Shown here: positions 17,162-27,066 of the stretch, one piece after another
Position numbering within the stretch: position 1 is the stretch's first letter
Layout: every line of letters begins with the position of its first letter
Assembly: GCA_016713225.1 (NCBI GenBank)
Contig: JADJPO010000003.1
Location: forward strand, 310,001-374,000
Reading direction: 5' to 3'
Source of the DNA: Kineosporiaceae bacterium
Lineage (GTDB): Bacteria > Actinomycetota > Actinomycetes > Actinomycetales > Kineosporiaceae
Length of the DNA: 64,000 bases
Notes under the pieces: model-generated
The model's input: the letters and a program-made list of their open reading frames with translations, nothing else
Database searches by the model: none
Told to the model about the DNA's origin: nothing
Position numbers and translations under genes: made by a program

Positions 17162-18032
17162 TCCTCGCCTCACCTCGTCGGCGGGCGCCCAGCGGCGCCG
17201 GGTGTGCCGCCGCGGCAGCAGGCGCATGGCCCGGTTGGCATCGTGGGCAGAAGAACGCCGTCCGGTCGCGGGGTGCCTGCCCGATCATGGCCACGCGGAC
17301 CGTGTCGCCGCACCGTCGGCACGGCCGCCCCGATCGGGCGTGGACGTAATGGGTCCGGCCCTGACGGGCATCACCCGTGGTGATCTGGACGGCGCGATCC
17401 CGGTTGGCGGCCATCAGCCGGTGAACCAGGTCGACCAGGGCTGACAGGCTGTCCGGCGGGAGGTCCCCAGCGGGTGTCCACGGGCTCACCCCGCGCAGGA
17501 AGAGCGCCTCGGCCATGTAGAACGTGCCCACGCCGGCGAGCACCCGTTGATCGAGCAGCAGGTCGCCGATCGCCCGTGACGGCTGCCGCGCGAGGATTCC
17601 CAGGACGACGTCCGGCGCCCAGGTCGAGCCCAGCACGTCCGGGCCGAGATGACCGACCAGGGTGTGTTCGTCACCGGTGGCGACCAGGTCCAGCATGCCC
17701 AGGCGGTGACCGACCGCCGTCCACGATTCGGTGCCGAGGACGGCGCGGATGTCGGGCTCGGTCAGTCGGCCGGCTCCTGACCCGGTGCCGGTGCGGTGGA
17801 CGTGCCACGAGCCCTCCATGCGCAGGTGACTGTGCAGGGTGAGCCGTCGCTCGTCGCGCTCGATGCGGCACAACAGGTGTTTGCCCGCGCTGACCACCTC
17901 GAGTACCTGTCCGCCGCGCAGGTCCGTGGTGGCCAGCGTGGGCCAGCGAAGATCCCACGTCGTGAGCCGGTGCCCGGCCAGCGCAGCGTGGAGCCGCTGC
18001 GCCGTCCGCCAGACCACGTCGCCCTCGGGCAT
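17148..18032 (-). CDS. Fpg/Nei-family DNA glycosylase (Nei2 type)
   Basis: A 294-residue base-excision enzyme. The N-terminus MPEGDVV supplies the catalytic Pro2 and Glu3 of the Fpg/Nei fold; PEGD rather than PELP points to the Nei/Nei2 branch that removes oxidised pyrimidines. A C-terminal zinc finger has the cysteine pairs CRRC and CPRC (about residues 238-265). It lies 13 nt downstream of lhr on the same strand, so helicase and glycosylase are probably co-expressed, a pairing common in actinobacteria. Confidence 0.87.
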   Translation of the reverse strand: MPEGDVVWRTAQRLHAALAGHRLTTWDLRWPTLATTDLRGGQVLEVVSAGKHLLCRIERDERRLTLHSHLRMEGSWHVHRTGTGSGAGRLTEPDIRAVLGTESWTAVGHRLGMLDLVATGDEHTLVGHLGPDVLGSTWAPDVVLGILARQPSRAIGDLLLDQRVLAGVGTFYMAEALFLRGVSPWTPAGDLPPDSLSALVDLVHRLMAANRDRAVQITTGDARQGRTHYVHARSGRPCRRCGDTVRVAMIGQAPRDRTAFFCPRCQPGHAPAAAAAHPAPLGARRRGEARIRRR

Positions 18033-18045
18033 GCTCGCCCCGCTC

Positions 18046-21000
18046 TCAGATCCGCATCCGCAGGCCGCGTGGTGTGGCCCGGAACCCGGCCTCGGCCAGT
18101 GCCCGGGCCAAGGGGTGATCGCTGCCCAGAACCCCTTCGCCGTCGGCGCGCTCCACGGTCAGCTTGCCCAGCGCACCATCCCGAACCGCCAAGGCGAGGG
18201 CGTCGGCGGCGGCTTGCAGCTCGGTCGCCTCCTGCGACCAGGACAGCAGCGACCGGCCGCCCCGTTCGACGTAGAGCACCAGGGCACCGTCGACGAGCAC
18301 CACCACCGCACCCGCCTTGCGACCGGGCTTGTGCTGCCCGGTCTCGGCCGGACGGGGCGGCCAGGGCAGTGCCGCACCGTAGGGGTTGGCCGGATCGGCG
18401 GCAGCCAGCACGATGGTCTGCCGGTTCGTCGGCGAATCGTCCCCGACGGGCCGTGCCATCGCGCGGAGCCGGTCGATCGCCCCGGTGGAGGCGAACTGCG
18501 CCGCCCCCAGCCCTTCGACGAAGTACCCCCGCCGGACCCGCCCGGCGTCCTCGAAGGCCGACAGCACGCGGTAGGTGCCGGCGAAGGCGCCGACCACCCC
18601 CTCCGCGATGACGGCACCGCGGGTGAGCACCCCGTGGCGTTCCAGCAGCACCTCGCCCTGGGCATGGGCTCGAACCGTCGCATCGCCGTCGCGTTCGGGC
18701 AGCAGGGACCAGCGTCCCGCGACGGTCGGCGGCCCGGAGCGAGTCGGCATCGCCAGGCGCCCGGGCACCACCCCTCCGGCGGCTGCGCGGGATGCCTGCG
18801 CTGCACGCAGCCCCGAGTAGCGGCCGCCATAGCGGGATCGGGGTGGGGCAGGTCGCGTCCGGTGCGCCGTCCGCCCGCCCGCCATCCGGGTGCGTAGCGC
18901 GGACAGGCTGTCGTTGGTGATCCAGCCCGCCCAGGTCAGGTCCCACAACGCCTCCGCCAGGACGGCGTCGTCCGGCAGTGTCGTGGCATCCGGTGTGGCG
19001 TCCGACAGAACCTGCCAGACCGCCTGCGACAGGGGGCGGAAGAAGAAGGCACCACCCCCGCCGAGGACGCTCAGCACCGCCGTGTGCAGCTCACCGGCCG
19101 TGAACAGCGGATCCGGCGGGGCCAGCGTGAGCGGCGCGATGTCGGTCGGGTGCAGGCTGACCCAGCCGTCGTCCCCGGGCAGGGCACCGTGACCGGCCCA
19201 GAGCACCTCACCGCTGGAGAGCAGTTCATCCAGCAGCACGGGGGAGTACCCGGTCACCCGGCCCGGCAGGATCAACGTCTCCAACGCGCTGGCGGGGACC
19301 AGCGCTCCGGCCAGTTGCTCGACGGCCCGCAGCACGCCGTCCGAACCGCGCAGTCGCCCGGCCTGGTCGGTGATGCCCTGCCACGTGGGCAGGAACCGGG
19401 CCAGGTCGGCTGCGGCGACCGGCTCGACCTCGGCGCGCAGGGCGGCGACCGATCGGCGGCGCAGCGTCCGCAGCACCTCGCGGTCGCAGTAGTCCGTGCC
19501 CTGCCCCCCACCGCACTCGAGGGGACGCAGTTCACCTTCGGCCAGACGCCCCGCGGCGACCAGGCGGCGAAGCGCCTCGGTCACCACGGCCACGCCCAGC
19601 CCGAAACGCTGGGCGAACGAGGTGGCCGTGAACGGCCCGTGGGTGCGGGCGTACCGCGAGACCAGATCGCCCAGCGGGTCGGCCACCGGCTCGGTGAACG
19701 CCTCGGCGACCCCGACCGGCAGCGGCGTGCCCAACGCGTCGCGCAACCGGCCGGCGTCCTCGACCGCTGCCCACCGCTCCTGCCCCGCGATCCGCACCCG
19801 GATCACCCGCCGGGAACTCTCGAGCGTCGACAACCAGCCCTGGACGACGTCCGCCGCCACCGGGGCCGCGAGGTCGCCGCCGGCATCGAGCGGATCAGCC
19901 TGGCTCTGCCCACTCTGCTGGCTCTGCTCACTCTGCTCGCTGGGCTCACTCGGCTCACCGCGCCAGGGCTCGGTGAGGGTTCGTTCACAGAGCTCCTCCA
20001 GGCTCGTCGGCCCGAGCAGGCGCAACAGGTCGGCGACCCCCTCGAGGCCGACCAGTCGCCGCGTCGGTGCCAGCCGCTGCAGTTCGGATTCGGTGCGCTC
20101 GACGGCGGCCGGGTCGAGCAGATCCCGCAGCGAGGCACCCTCACCCCGACCGAGCAGCTCCGAGAGCAGGGCCGGGTCGAGCGCCAGGGCAGCTGCCCGC
20201 CGTTCGGCCAGGGGGGAATCGCCCTCGTAGAGGAACTGGGCGACATACCCGAACATCAGGCTGCGTGCGAAGGGTGAGGGTTCGGTGGTGGTGACCTCGA
20301 CGATCTTCACCGACCGGGCCGCGAGATCGCGCATCAAGGTGACCAGGCCCGGCACGTCGAACACGTCCTGCAGGCACTCGCGCACCGTTTCGAGCACGAT
20401 CGGGAAGCTGCCGTAGCGTGAGGCCACCTCGAGCAGCTGGGCCGCCCGCTGCCGTTGCTGCCACAACGGTTGCCGCCGGTCCGGCCGTCGCCGGGGCAGC
20501 AGCAACGCCCGGGCCGCACACTCGCGGAAGCGGGCGGCGAACAGCGCGGAACCGCCGAGCGTCTCGGTGACCAGGGACTCGACGTCGCCGGGTTCGAGCA
20601 TGACCAGGTCGGCCAACTCGGCCGCCCCCATCGGCTCGGGCGCATCGGTGAAGCCGACCGGTTCGACGTCCGGCAGGCGCAGCACGATGCCGTCGTCGGC
20701 CGGCATCGCCTGCACGTCGACGCCGTACCGCTCGCGCAGGCGTTCGGCCAGAGCCAGCGCCCACGGCGCGTGCACCTGCGCGCCGAACGGCGAGTGCAGC
20801 ACCACGCGCCAGTCGCCCAGTTCGTCGCGGAACCGTTCGATCACGATGGTCCGGTCGTCGGGTACGTGGCGGGTCGCCGCCTGTTGCTCGCGCAGGTAGG
20901 CCAGCAGGTTGTCCGAGGCCCAGGCGTCCAGACCGGCCGCGCCGGCGCGCGCCCGGGCCGCCGCGTCGTCCAGAGCGACGATCTCGCGGACGAAGGCCCC

Positions 21001-22935
21001 CACCGCTCGACCCAGCTCGGCCGGTCGGCCCTGGGCGTCGCCGTGCCAGAACGGCAGCCGTCCGGGCTGGCCCGGGGCCGGGGTCACCAGCACGCGGTCG
21101 TGCGTGATCTCCTCGATCCGCCACGACGTCGACCCGAGGGTGAACACGTCACCCACCCGGGACTCGTAGACCATCTCTTCGTCCAGCTCGCCGACCCGGC
21201 GGCCCCCGCTCCGGCCGCCGCGCCCACCCGAGCCACCCGCCGCGGCGGACTCACCGGCGAGGAACACCCCGAACAGCCCACGATCCGGGATGGTGCCGCC
21301 GCTGGTGACCGCAAGGCGTTGCGCCCCAGGGCGTCCGGACAGCGTGCCGGTGAGCCGATCCCAGACGATGCGCGGTCGCAGCTCGGCGAACTCATCGCTC
21401 GGGTAGCGGCCCGACAGCATGTCGAGCACCGCCTCGAGCACCGGCCGGGTCAACGTCCCGAACGGTGCGGCCCGGCGCACCAGCGCCTCGACGTCGTCCA
21501 CCGACCAGTCGTCCAGCGCGAGCATCGCCACGAGCTGTTGCGCCAACACGTCCAACGGGTTGGCGGGCACCCGCAGCGCCTCGATCGCGCCGTCGCGCAT
21601 CCGCTCGACCACCACCGCTGTCTGCACCAGGTCGCTGCGGTACTTCGGGAACAGCACCCCGCGCGAGATCGCCCCCACCTGATGGCCGGCCCGACCCACC
21701 CGCTGTAGGCCGCTGGCCACACTCGGCGGTGACTCGACCTGCACCACGAGGTCGACCGCACCCATGTCGATGCCGAGTTCCAGACTCGACGTGGCGACCA
21801 CGGCCGGCAACCGGCCGGCCTTGAGTTCGCCCTCGATGATGGCCCGCTGTTCCTTGCTCACCGAGCCGTGATGTGCCCGGGCCAGCACCGGGGGTGCCCC
21901 CGCGGCGGCACCCGACTGGGCCATGACCTCGGCCGGAGCGCTGTCGATCACCGGCGCCTCACCGGTCAGACGCTCGGCCCAGACCTCGTTCAGCCGCGCG
22001 GTCAGTCGCTCGGCGAGCCGCCGTGAGTTGGCGAACACCAACGTCGAACGATGCGCCCCGACCAGGTCGACCACCCGTTCCTCGACGTGCGGCCAGATCG
22101 AGGGACGGCGCAGTTCGCCGGCCGCCGGGCCGCTCAGGTCGAGGTCGGGCTCGGCGGCGCGTCCCGGGGCCGGCGTGCCCGGTGGGGCGAGACCGTCCAG
22201 GTCACCCATGTCCGGTACCGGCACCACCACCGACAGGTCGAACACCTTCGCCGAGGGGGGCTGCACGATCGCCACCCGACGCTCGCCCGCGCCGCCGAGC
22301 CAGCGGGCGACGTCCTCGACCGGACGCACCGTCGCCGACAGGCCCACCCGCTGTGCCGGGGCGGCGAGCAGGGCGTCGAGGCGCTCCAGGCTCAGCGCCA
22401 GGTGAGCGCCCCGCTTGGACCCGGCCAGGGCGTGGACCTCGTCCACGATGACCGTGCCCACGCCGGCCAGTGCCTCCCGCGCCCGCGAGGTCAGCAGCAG
22501 GAACAGCGACTCCGGCGTCGTGATCAGGATGTCGGGCGGGGTGCGGGTGAAGGAACGGCGCTCCTCGGCCGGGGTGTCACCCGAGCGCAAGCCCACCCGG
22601 ACCTCGGGCACCGGCAACCCGAGCCGGGTGGCGGCCTGCCGCAGACCGGTCAGCGGGCCACGCAGGTTGCGTTCGACGTCCACCGCCAGGGCCTTCAGCG
22701 GCGAGACGTAGAGCACCCGGCACCGGTGGGTGACCTGCTCGGGTACCGGCGAACGGGCGAGCTCGTCCAGCGCCCAGAAGAAGGCGGCCAGGGTCTTGCC
22801 GGACCCGGTGGGTGCCACGACCAGGGCGTGCTCGCCGGCGCTGATCGCCTGCCAGGCGCCGAGCTGGGCGGCCGTGGGCGCGGCGAACGCCCCGGTGAAC
22901 CAGTCCCGGGCGGCGGGGGAGAAGCGATCGAGCAC
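18046..22935 (-). CDS. lhr: Large ATP-dependent helicase Lhr
   Basis: 1629 residues, typical for bacterial Lhr. Superfamily 2 motifs: Walker A APTGSGKT at 41-48, DEVH at 165-168, SAT at 200-202, and a C-terminal helicase lobe with SSLELGIDMGAVDLV and QRVGRAGHQ, followed by the Lhr-core winged helix and a long C-terminal region of DEAD-associated and winged-helix type. It unwinds DNA or RNA-DNA hybrids 3' to 5' and is linked to alkylation and crosslink repair. A low-complexity Ser/Glu/Gln insert (near 19890-19960) interrupts the C-terminal half. GTG 22935 has a -10 hexamer 6 nt upstream. It is transcribed into the Nei2 gene. Confidence 0.93.
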   Translation of the reverse strand: MLDRFSPAARDWFTGAFAAPTAAQLGAWQAISAGEHALVVAPTGSGKTLAAFFWALDELARSPVPEQVTHRCRVLYVSPLKALAVDVERNLRGPLTGLRQAATRLGLPVPEVRVGLRSGDTPAEERRSFTRTPPDILITTPESLFLLLTSRAREALAGVGTVIVDEVHALAGSKRGAHLALSLERLDALLAAPAQRVGLSATVRPVEDVARWLGGAGERRVAIVQPPSAKVFDLSVVVPVPDMGDLDGLAPPGTPAPGRAAEPDLDLSGPAAGELRRPSIWPHVEERVVDLVGAHRSTLVFANSRRLAERLTARLNEVWAERLTGEAPVIDSAPAEVMAQSGAAAGAPPVLARAHHGSVSKEQRAIIEGELKAGRLPAVVATSSLELGIDMGAVDLVVQVESPPSVASGLQRVGRAGHQVGAISRGVLFPKYRSDLVQTAVVVERMRDGAIEALRVPANPLDVLAQQLVAMLALDDWSVDDVEALVRRAAPFGTLTRPVLEAVLDMLSGRYPSDEFAELRPRIVWDRLTGTLSGRPGAQRLAVTSGGTIPDRGLFGVFLAGESAAAGGSGGRGGRSGGRRVGELDEEMVYESRVGDVFTLGSTSWRIEEITHDRVLVTPAPGQPGRLPFWHGDAQGRPAELGRAVGAFVREIVALDDAAARARAGAAGLDAWASDNLLAYLREQQAATRHVPDDRTIVIERFRDELGDWRVVLHSPFGAQVHAPWALALAERLRERYGVDVQAMPADDGIVLRLPDVEPVGFTDAPEPMGAAELADLVMLEPGDVESLVTETLGGSALFAARFRECAARALLLPRRRPDRRQPLWQQRQRAAQLLEVASRYGSFPIVLETVRECLQDVFDVPGLVTLMRDLAARSVKIVEVTTTEPSPFARSLMFGYVAQFLYEGDSPLAERRAAALALDPALLSELLGRGEGASLRDLLDPAAVERTESELQRLAPTRRLVGLEGVADLLRLLGPTSLEELCERTLTEPWRGEPSEPSEQSEQSQQSGQSQADPLDAGGDLAAPVAADVVQGWLSTLESSRRVIRVRIAGQERWAAVEDAGRLRDALGTPLPVGVAEAFTEPVADPLGDLVSRYARTHGPFTATSFAQRFGLGVAVVTEALRRLVAAGRLAEGELRPLECGGGQGTDYCDREVLRTLRRRSVAALRAEVEPVAAADLARFLPTWQGITDQAGRLRGSDGVLRAVEQLAGALVPASALETLILPGRVTGYSPVLLDELLSSGEVLWAGHGALPGDDGWVSLHPTDIAPLTLAPPDPLFTAGELHTAVLSVLGGGGAFFFRPLSQAVWQVLSDATPDATTLPDDAVLAEALWDLTWAGWITNDSLSALRTRMAGGRTAHRTRPAPPRSRYGGRYSGLRAAQASRAAAGGVVPGRLAMPTRSGPPTVAGRWSLLPERDGDATVRAHAQGEVLLERHGVLTRGAVIAEGVVGAFAGTYRVLSAFEDAGRVRRGYFVEGLGAAQFASTGAIDRLRAMARPVGDDSPTNRQTIVLAAADPANPYGAALPWPPRPAETGQHKPGRKAGAVVVLVDGALVLYVERGGRSLLSWSQEATELQAAADALALAVRDGALGKLTVERADGEGVLGSDHPLARALAEAGFRATPRGLRMRI

Positions 22936-22941
22936 GGGGCC

Positions 22942-22947
22942 ATCCTG
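22942..22947 (-). promoter_or_regulatory. Leaderless -10 hexamer of lhr
   Basis: On the minus strand CAGGAT is followed by 6 nt (GGCCCC) and GTG 22935. It has the nAnnnT form also seen before miaA. Confidence 0.4.
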
Positions 22948-23073
22948 CCTGCCCCCACCGACAATCGCGCTGTCGGTGGGGGCTCGGCAGGTCTGGTGGC
23001 CTGGTGACTGCCCGCTCAGTGCCTGCTCTGTGCCTGCTGCTCAGTGCCTGCTCGAGGTGCGCTCAGCCGTGCG

Positions 23074-24747
23074 TCAGCGGCGGAACTGCGAGACCAGCCC
23101 GTCCAACGAGGCGGCGACCCTGATCATGTCGTCGGTGGCGGAGCTCGACTCGGAGGCCGAGGACCGCGCCTGGCCGGCAGCCTCGACCGCGCCGGTGGCC
23201 GTGTCGGCGATGCGCTGAGCCGCAGCGGCCGCGTCGGTCAGACTGCGGTTGATCTCGTGCGTGGTGGCGGTCTGTTCCTCCACCGCCGAGGCGATGGTGC
23301 TCTGCGCGTCGTGGATCTGACCGATGATGGCTCCGATCTCGTCCATCGCCGTGATCACCGCCGCCACGTCCCCCTCGATCGCCTCCATCCGGGCGGTGAT
23401 GTCGTTGGTGGCGCGCGCCGTCCCCTGGGCCAGGTCCTTGACCTCGGTCGCGACGACGGCGAACCCCTTACCCGCCTCACCGGCGCGGGCGGCCTCGATG
23501 GTGGCGTTGAGGGCCAGCAGGTTGGTCTGTTCGGCGATCGAGTTGATCAGCTGGACGACGTTGCCGATCTCGGCCGTGCTGCCGCCGAGCCGTCCCACGG
23601 TCTGGTGGGTGCGTTCGGTGACCTGGACGGCGCTGCCCGCCACCGCAGCCGCTGCCGCAGCGCTCTTGGAGATCTCGGCGATGGAGGCACTCATCTGCTC
23701 CACGCCGGCGGCCCCGGCCCCGACGTTGTGGGCGACCTCTGCCGAGGCCTCGGAAGCCTGCGTGGCGCGGTCGTAGGCGTCCGTGGTGCGGTTCATCACG
23801 TCGCGGCCGATGCCGTCGAGACGCTGGGCGGACTGCGCCACCTGCGCGGCCTCGCTCTCCAGCCGCTGCACCAGGGCGGCGATCTGGGTGAACTGCTGGC
23901 CGAAGGCGTCGGCCAACTGCCGCATCTCGCGTGCGCCCTCGGGCGCCAAGCCGAACGACAGGTCGCTCTCGGCGCGACGGCTCAGGGCGTCGGCGTACCG
24001 CGTGCTGGGGCGCCCCACGAGGCGGTAGTTCAGCCACTGGATCGCGGCGATGGCCAGGCCGGCCAGCACCAAGAGCAGGATCACCTGGTTGCCGGCGCTC
24101 GCGCGGCGCGCCTTCTCGGTCGCCACCTGGGCGGCCGACCGCTTCGCCAGCAGTTCGTCGAACGTGGCCACCGGGGTCATGATCAGGACCTTGTCGGCGG
24201 TGTACTGATCATCGAACATGATCTTGGCGGACAGGGCCTTCTGTCGCGTCGACGACAGCTCCTGATCGGCCGGGGACAGCGCCCACTCGGCGACCGGTCC
24301 GGGCATGTCCGCCCGCGCGACACCGGTGGCCTCGAGCATCAGCCGCTGCGATCGGGTCTCTGTCTTCACCAGCGCGTCCGAGTTCGCCTTGGCCTCGGCG
24401 AGCAGGTCGAGCAGGTCCTGCTGCACCCCGAGTTCCTTCAGCCGCGAGATCACCCGGTCGCGGGTCTTGGTGGTGTTGATCTCGGCCCAGTAGGCGTCCA
24501 GGTGCTTGCGGTCGCCGGTCACCGAGTACGAACGCGCCTCGCTGGTGAGCAGGTCCGAGGCGCCACCGAGCTCGCGGGACAGCTGGGCGAGCTCGGCCTT
24601 CGCGGCCATGGCCGTCTCCTCGTGGGAGATGGCCCGGTTCAGGTTCACCAGGGTGAGCCCGACCAGCAGGCCGAGCAGCACCATCACGAGGGCCGACGCA
24701 GCGGCGAGGGCGCGATAGGGGACGCCTCGACGAGTGACGATGGTCAT
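23074..24747 (-). CDS. Methyl-accepting chemotaxis protein
   Basis: 557 residues. A transmembrane helix (about 11-34), a four-helix extracytoplasmic ligand domain (about 35-218), a second helix (about 220-238), a short HAMP-like linker, and a cytoplasmic signalling domain whose hairpin tip reads NLLALNATIEAARAGEAGKGFAVVATEV. It should control a CheA kinase. No che or flagellar genes lie in the window, so it is an orphan here and may serve motility genes elsewhere. Expressed from its own transcript on the minus strand. Confidence 0.92.
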   Translation of the reverse strand: MTIVTRRGVPYRALAAASALVMVLLGLLVGLTLVNLNRAISHEETAMAAKAELAQLSRELGGASDLLTSEARSYSVTGDRKHLDAYWAEINTTKTRDRVISRLKELGVQQDLLDLLAEAKANSDALVKTETRSQRLMLEATGVARADMPGPVAEWALSPADQELSSTRQKALSAKIMFDDQYTADKVLIMTPVATFDELLAKRSAAQVATEKARRASAGNQVILLLVLAGLAIAAIQWLNYRLVGRPSTRYADALSRRAESDLSFGLAPEGAREMRQLADAFGQQFTQIAALVQRLESEAAQVAQSAQRLDGIGRDVMNRTTDAYDRATQASEASAEVAHNVGAGAAGVEQMSASIAEISKSAAAAAAVAGSAVQVTERTHQTVGRLGGSTAEIGNVVQLINSIAEQTNLLALNATIEAARAGEAGKGFAVVATEVKDLAQGTARATNDITARMEAIEGDVAAVITAMDEIGAIIGQIHDAQSTIASAVEEQTATTHEINRSLTDAAAAAQRIADTATGAVEAAGQARSSASESSSATDDMIRVAASLDGLVSQFRR

Positions 24748-24841
24748 GGCCCACCCATCGTCAGGGCGCGCGCGGAGCTTGACACCTGGCCCGTCCGGGC
24801 GGAGTCGGCGTCACTCCATCGGGCGATGAGATGCTCGTGCG

Positions 24842-25075
24842 GTGCGGATGAGCGAGTTCTGGCAGTTGGTGGAGGACGAGTTCGGGGCGGTGTACGGCCG
24901 CACCCTGGCGCGCGATCACGTGCTCGGTGCGCTCGCGCAGCGCACCGCCGAGCGGGCGCTGGCGGACGGCGAGGACCCGCGCACCGTCTGGCTCGCGTTG
25001 TGTCTCGACCTGGAGGTGCCGGAGGACCGGCGCTGGGGCCGTGAGGAGCCGGTGACCCGGCGCCGGCGCCGGTGA
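24842..25075 (+). CDS. DUF3046 family protein
   Basis: A 77-residue protein with the DUF3046 pattern: SEFWQLVEDEFG, YGRTLARDHVLGAL, TVWLALCLDLEVPE and a basic tail. Members sit immediately upstream of recA across actinobacteria; function is unknown. GTG 24842 is chosen because a GATGCT hexamer lies 6 nt before it, though ATG 24848 is also possible. Confidence 0.85.
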   Translation: MRMSEFWQLVEDEFGAVYGRTLARDHVLGALAQRTAERALADGEDPRTVWLALCLDLEVPEDRRWGREEPVTRRRRR

Positions 25076-25117
25076 GCCGGGACACGCCGATCGCTCGAGC
25101 CCGGCGTGTCGCTGCCC

Positions 25118-25133
25118 TCGAACACCTGTTCGG
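25118..25133 (+). promoter_or_regulatory. LexA (SOS) box of recA
   Basis: TCGAACACCTGTTCGG matches the actinobacterial SOS box TCGAAC-n4-GTTCGA with one change in the last base. A -10 candidate TAGTCT (25136-25141) follows by 2 nt, so bound LexA would block the polymerase. The recA mRNA would have a leader of about 140 nt. Confidence 0.85.
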
Positions 25134-25287
25134 GTTAGTCTCCTCCACAGCGCCGGGTTCTCGTCCCACTGTCCACAGGGGACGGCGGCCGGCCGGGCGG
25201 TTGTCGGTGGTGGCCTCTAGCGTCGCCGTCAATCGTCAGACCGAGACCCGCTCCCGATTCGAGCACTCCCGACCACGAGGTGGAGAC

Positions 25288-26394
25288 ATGGCAGCCCCAG
25301 CAGACCGCGAGAAGGCCCTCGAGACCGCACTCGCCCAGATCGACCGCCAGTTCGGCAAGGGGTCGGTCATGCGTCTCGGTGAGGACTCGCGCCCACCGAT
25401 CGAGGTGATCCCCACCGGGTCGATCGCCCTCGATGTGGCCCTCGGCATCGGGGGCCTGCCCCGCGGCCGCGTGGTCGAGATCTACGGGCCGGAATCCTCC
25501 GGTAAGACCACCGTGGCCCTGCACGCCGTGGCCAGCGCCCAGCGGGCCGGCGGCATCGCCGCCTTCATCGACGCCGAACACGCCCTCGATCCGGAGTACG
25601 CCCAGAAGCTCGGCGTCGACACCGACGCGCTGCTGGTCTCTCAGCCCGACACCGGTGAGCAGGCGCTCGAGATCGCCGACATGCTGATCCGCTCCGGCGC
25701 GATCGACATCATCGTCATCGACTCGGTGGCCGCGCTCGTGCCGCGCGCCGAGATCGAGGGCGAGATGGGCGACAGCCACGTCGGTCTGCAGGCCCGGTTG
25801 ATGTCCCAGGCGCTGCGCAAGATCACCGGGGCGTTGAGCAACACCGGTACCACGGCGGTCTTCATCAACCAGTTGCGCGAGAAGATCGGCGTCATGTTCG
25901 GATCGCCCGAGACCACCACCGGTGGAAGGGCTTTGAAGTTCTACTCCTCGGTGCGACTGGATGTGCGCCGGATCGAGACGTTGAAGGACGGCTCCGAGCC
26001 GGTCGGCTCGCGTACCCGGGTCAAGGTCGTCAAGAACAAGGTCAGCCCGCCGTTCAAGCAGGCCGAGTTCGACATCCTCTACGGCATCGGCATCTCCCGC
26101 GAGGGTGGCCTGATCGACATGGGTGTCGAGCAGGGCTTCGTGCGCAAGTCGGGGGCCTGGTACACCTACGAGGGTGACCAGCTCGGCCAGGGCAAGGAGA
26201 ACGCCCGCGGCTTCCTGCGGGACAACCCCGACCTGGCGGACGAGATCGAGAAGCGGATCAAGGAGAAGCTCGGCATCGGTCCGCGGGTCGACGCCCCGGC
26301 GGTGGATGTTCGTGACGGCGACAAGCCTGCGGCACGAGAGGCCGCCAAGCCCGACACGGCAGCCAAGGGCAAGGCAGTCAAGGTCGACTTCTGA
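25288..26394 (+). CDS. recA: Recombinase A
   Basis: 368 residues. Strand-exchange ATPase and co-protease for LexA. Walker A GPESSGKT lies at residues 67-74, VIDSVAALVPRAEIEGEMGDSHVGLQARLMSQ holds Walker B and loop L1, and INQLREKIGVMFG with TTTGGRALKFY spans loop L2. Starts at ATG 25288 behind GAGGTGGAG; the long upstream open stretch is leader. A LexA box lies 155 bp upstream and the lexA gene itself is at 41 kb. recX begins 3 nt after the stop. Confidence 0.98.
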   Translation: MAAPADREKALETALAQIDRQFGKGSVMRLGEDSRPPIEVIPTGSIALDVALGIGGLPRGRVVEIYGPESSGKTTVALHAVASAQRAGGIAAFIDAEHALDPEYAQKLGVDTDALLVSQPDTGEQALEIADMLIRSGAIDIIVIDSVAALVPRAEIEGEMGDSHVGLQARLMSQALRKITGALSNTGTTAVFINQLREKIGVMFGSPETTTGGRALKFYSSVRLDVRRIETLKDGSEPVGSRTRVKVVKNKVSPPFKQAEFDILYGIGISREGGLIDMGVEQGFVRKSGAWYTYEGDQLGQGKENARGFLRDNPDLADEIEKRIKEKLGIGPRVDAPAVDVRDGDKPAAREAAKPDTAAKGKAVKVDF

Positions 26395-26396
26395 CC

Positions 26397-26963
26397 GTGG
26401 CAGGCCGGTCTCGTGGCAGGTCCCGGGGTAGGGCGGCAGAGCCCCACCCCGAGACCGCCGCCGACCCGACCCGGGACGCCGACCCGGCGGTGGTGGCTCG
26501 TGCCATCGCCCTGCGTCAGCTCACGGCCGCCCCGCGGACCCGGGCGCAGCTCGCCGACGCGATGGCTCGGCGGGACGTCCCGGCCGAGGTTGCCGACCAG
26601 GTACTCGAGCGTTTCGAGGACGTCGGTCTGATCGACGACGCCGAGTACGCGCGGATGTGGGTCGAGTCACGCCACACCGGTCGTGGGCTGGCGCGTCGTG
26701 CACTCGAGCACGAACTGCGATCCCGTGGTGTCGACTCCGACCTGGCCCGCGAGGCGGCTGGGGTGGTCGACGAGGACGCCGAGCTCGCGGCGGCCATCGC
26801 CCTGTGCCGGCGTCGGGTGGCCTCGATGCGCTTCGACGAGCCCGCCCGTAGGGATCGCCGCCTGCTGTCGATGCTCGCCCGCAAGGGCTACGGGGCGGGA
26901 GTGGCGCTGCGGGCCATCCGGACGGTCTGTGCCGACGCCACCGAGATGGACCTGACGGACTGA
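26397..26963 (+). CDS. recX: Regulatory protein RecX
   Basis: 188 residues. RecX binds RecA filaments and limits their activity. The three-helix repeats are visible: AIALRQLTAAPRTRAQLADAM, LERFEDVGLIDDAEYARMWVESR and the segment with GRGLARRALEHELRSRGV, then a C-terminal RRLLSMLARKGYG repeat. GTG 26397 is 3 nt after recA, so the genes are coupled. The N-terminal 25 residues are basic and low in complexity. Confidence 0.92.
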   Translation: MAGRSRGRSRGRAAEPHPETAADPTRDADPAVVARAIALRQLTAAPRTRAQLADAMARRDVPAEVADQVLERFEDVGLIDDAEYARMWVESRHTGRGLARRALEHELRSRGVDSDLAREAAGVVDEDAELAAAIALCRRRVASMRFDEPARRDRRLLSMLARKGYGAGVALRAIRTVCADATEMDLTD

Positions 26964-26980
26964 GCCTGATTGGTTGAAGT

Positions 26981-27060
26981 ATCACTGATATCCGAGTGAT
27001 TGCAATACGGACTCAATGTCCGACTCTGTGATCGAAAGATGGTGATTGCTCGGGTATGTT
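26981..27060 (+). promoter_or_regulatory. Promoter and possible operator of gluABCD
   Basis: The stretch is clearly richer in A and T than its surroundings. An inverted repeat ATCACT (26981-26986) / AGTGAT (26995-27000) with an 8-nt spacer may be an operator. TATGTT (27055-27060) is followed by 6 nt and ATG 27067, giving a leaderless start. Confidence 0.5.
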
Positions 27061-27066
27061 CCCGGC

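Noticed and set aside
18046..22935. Long plus-strand reading frames opposite lhr and other large genes
   Set aside because: They are antisense shadows produced by high GC third positions and lack domains or start signals.
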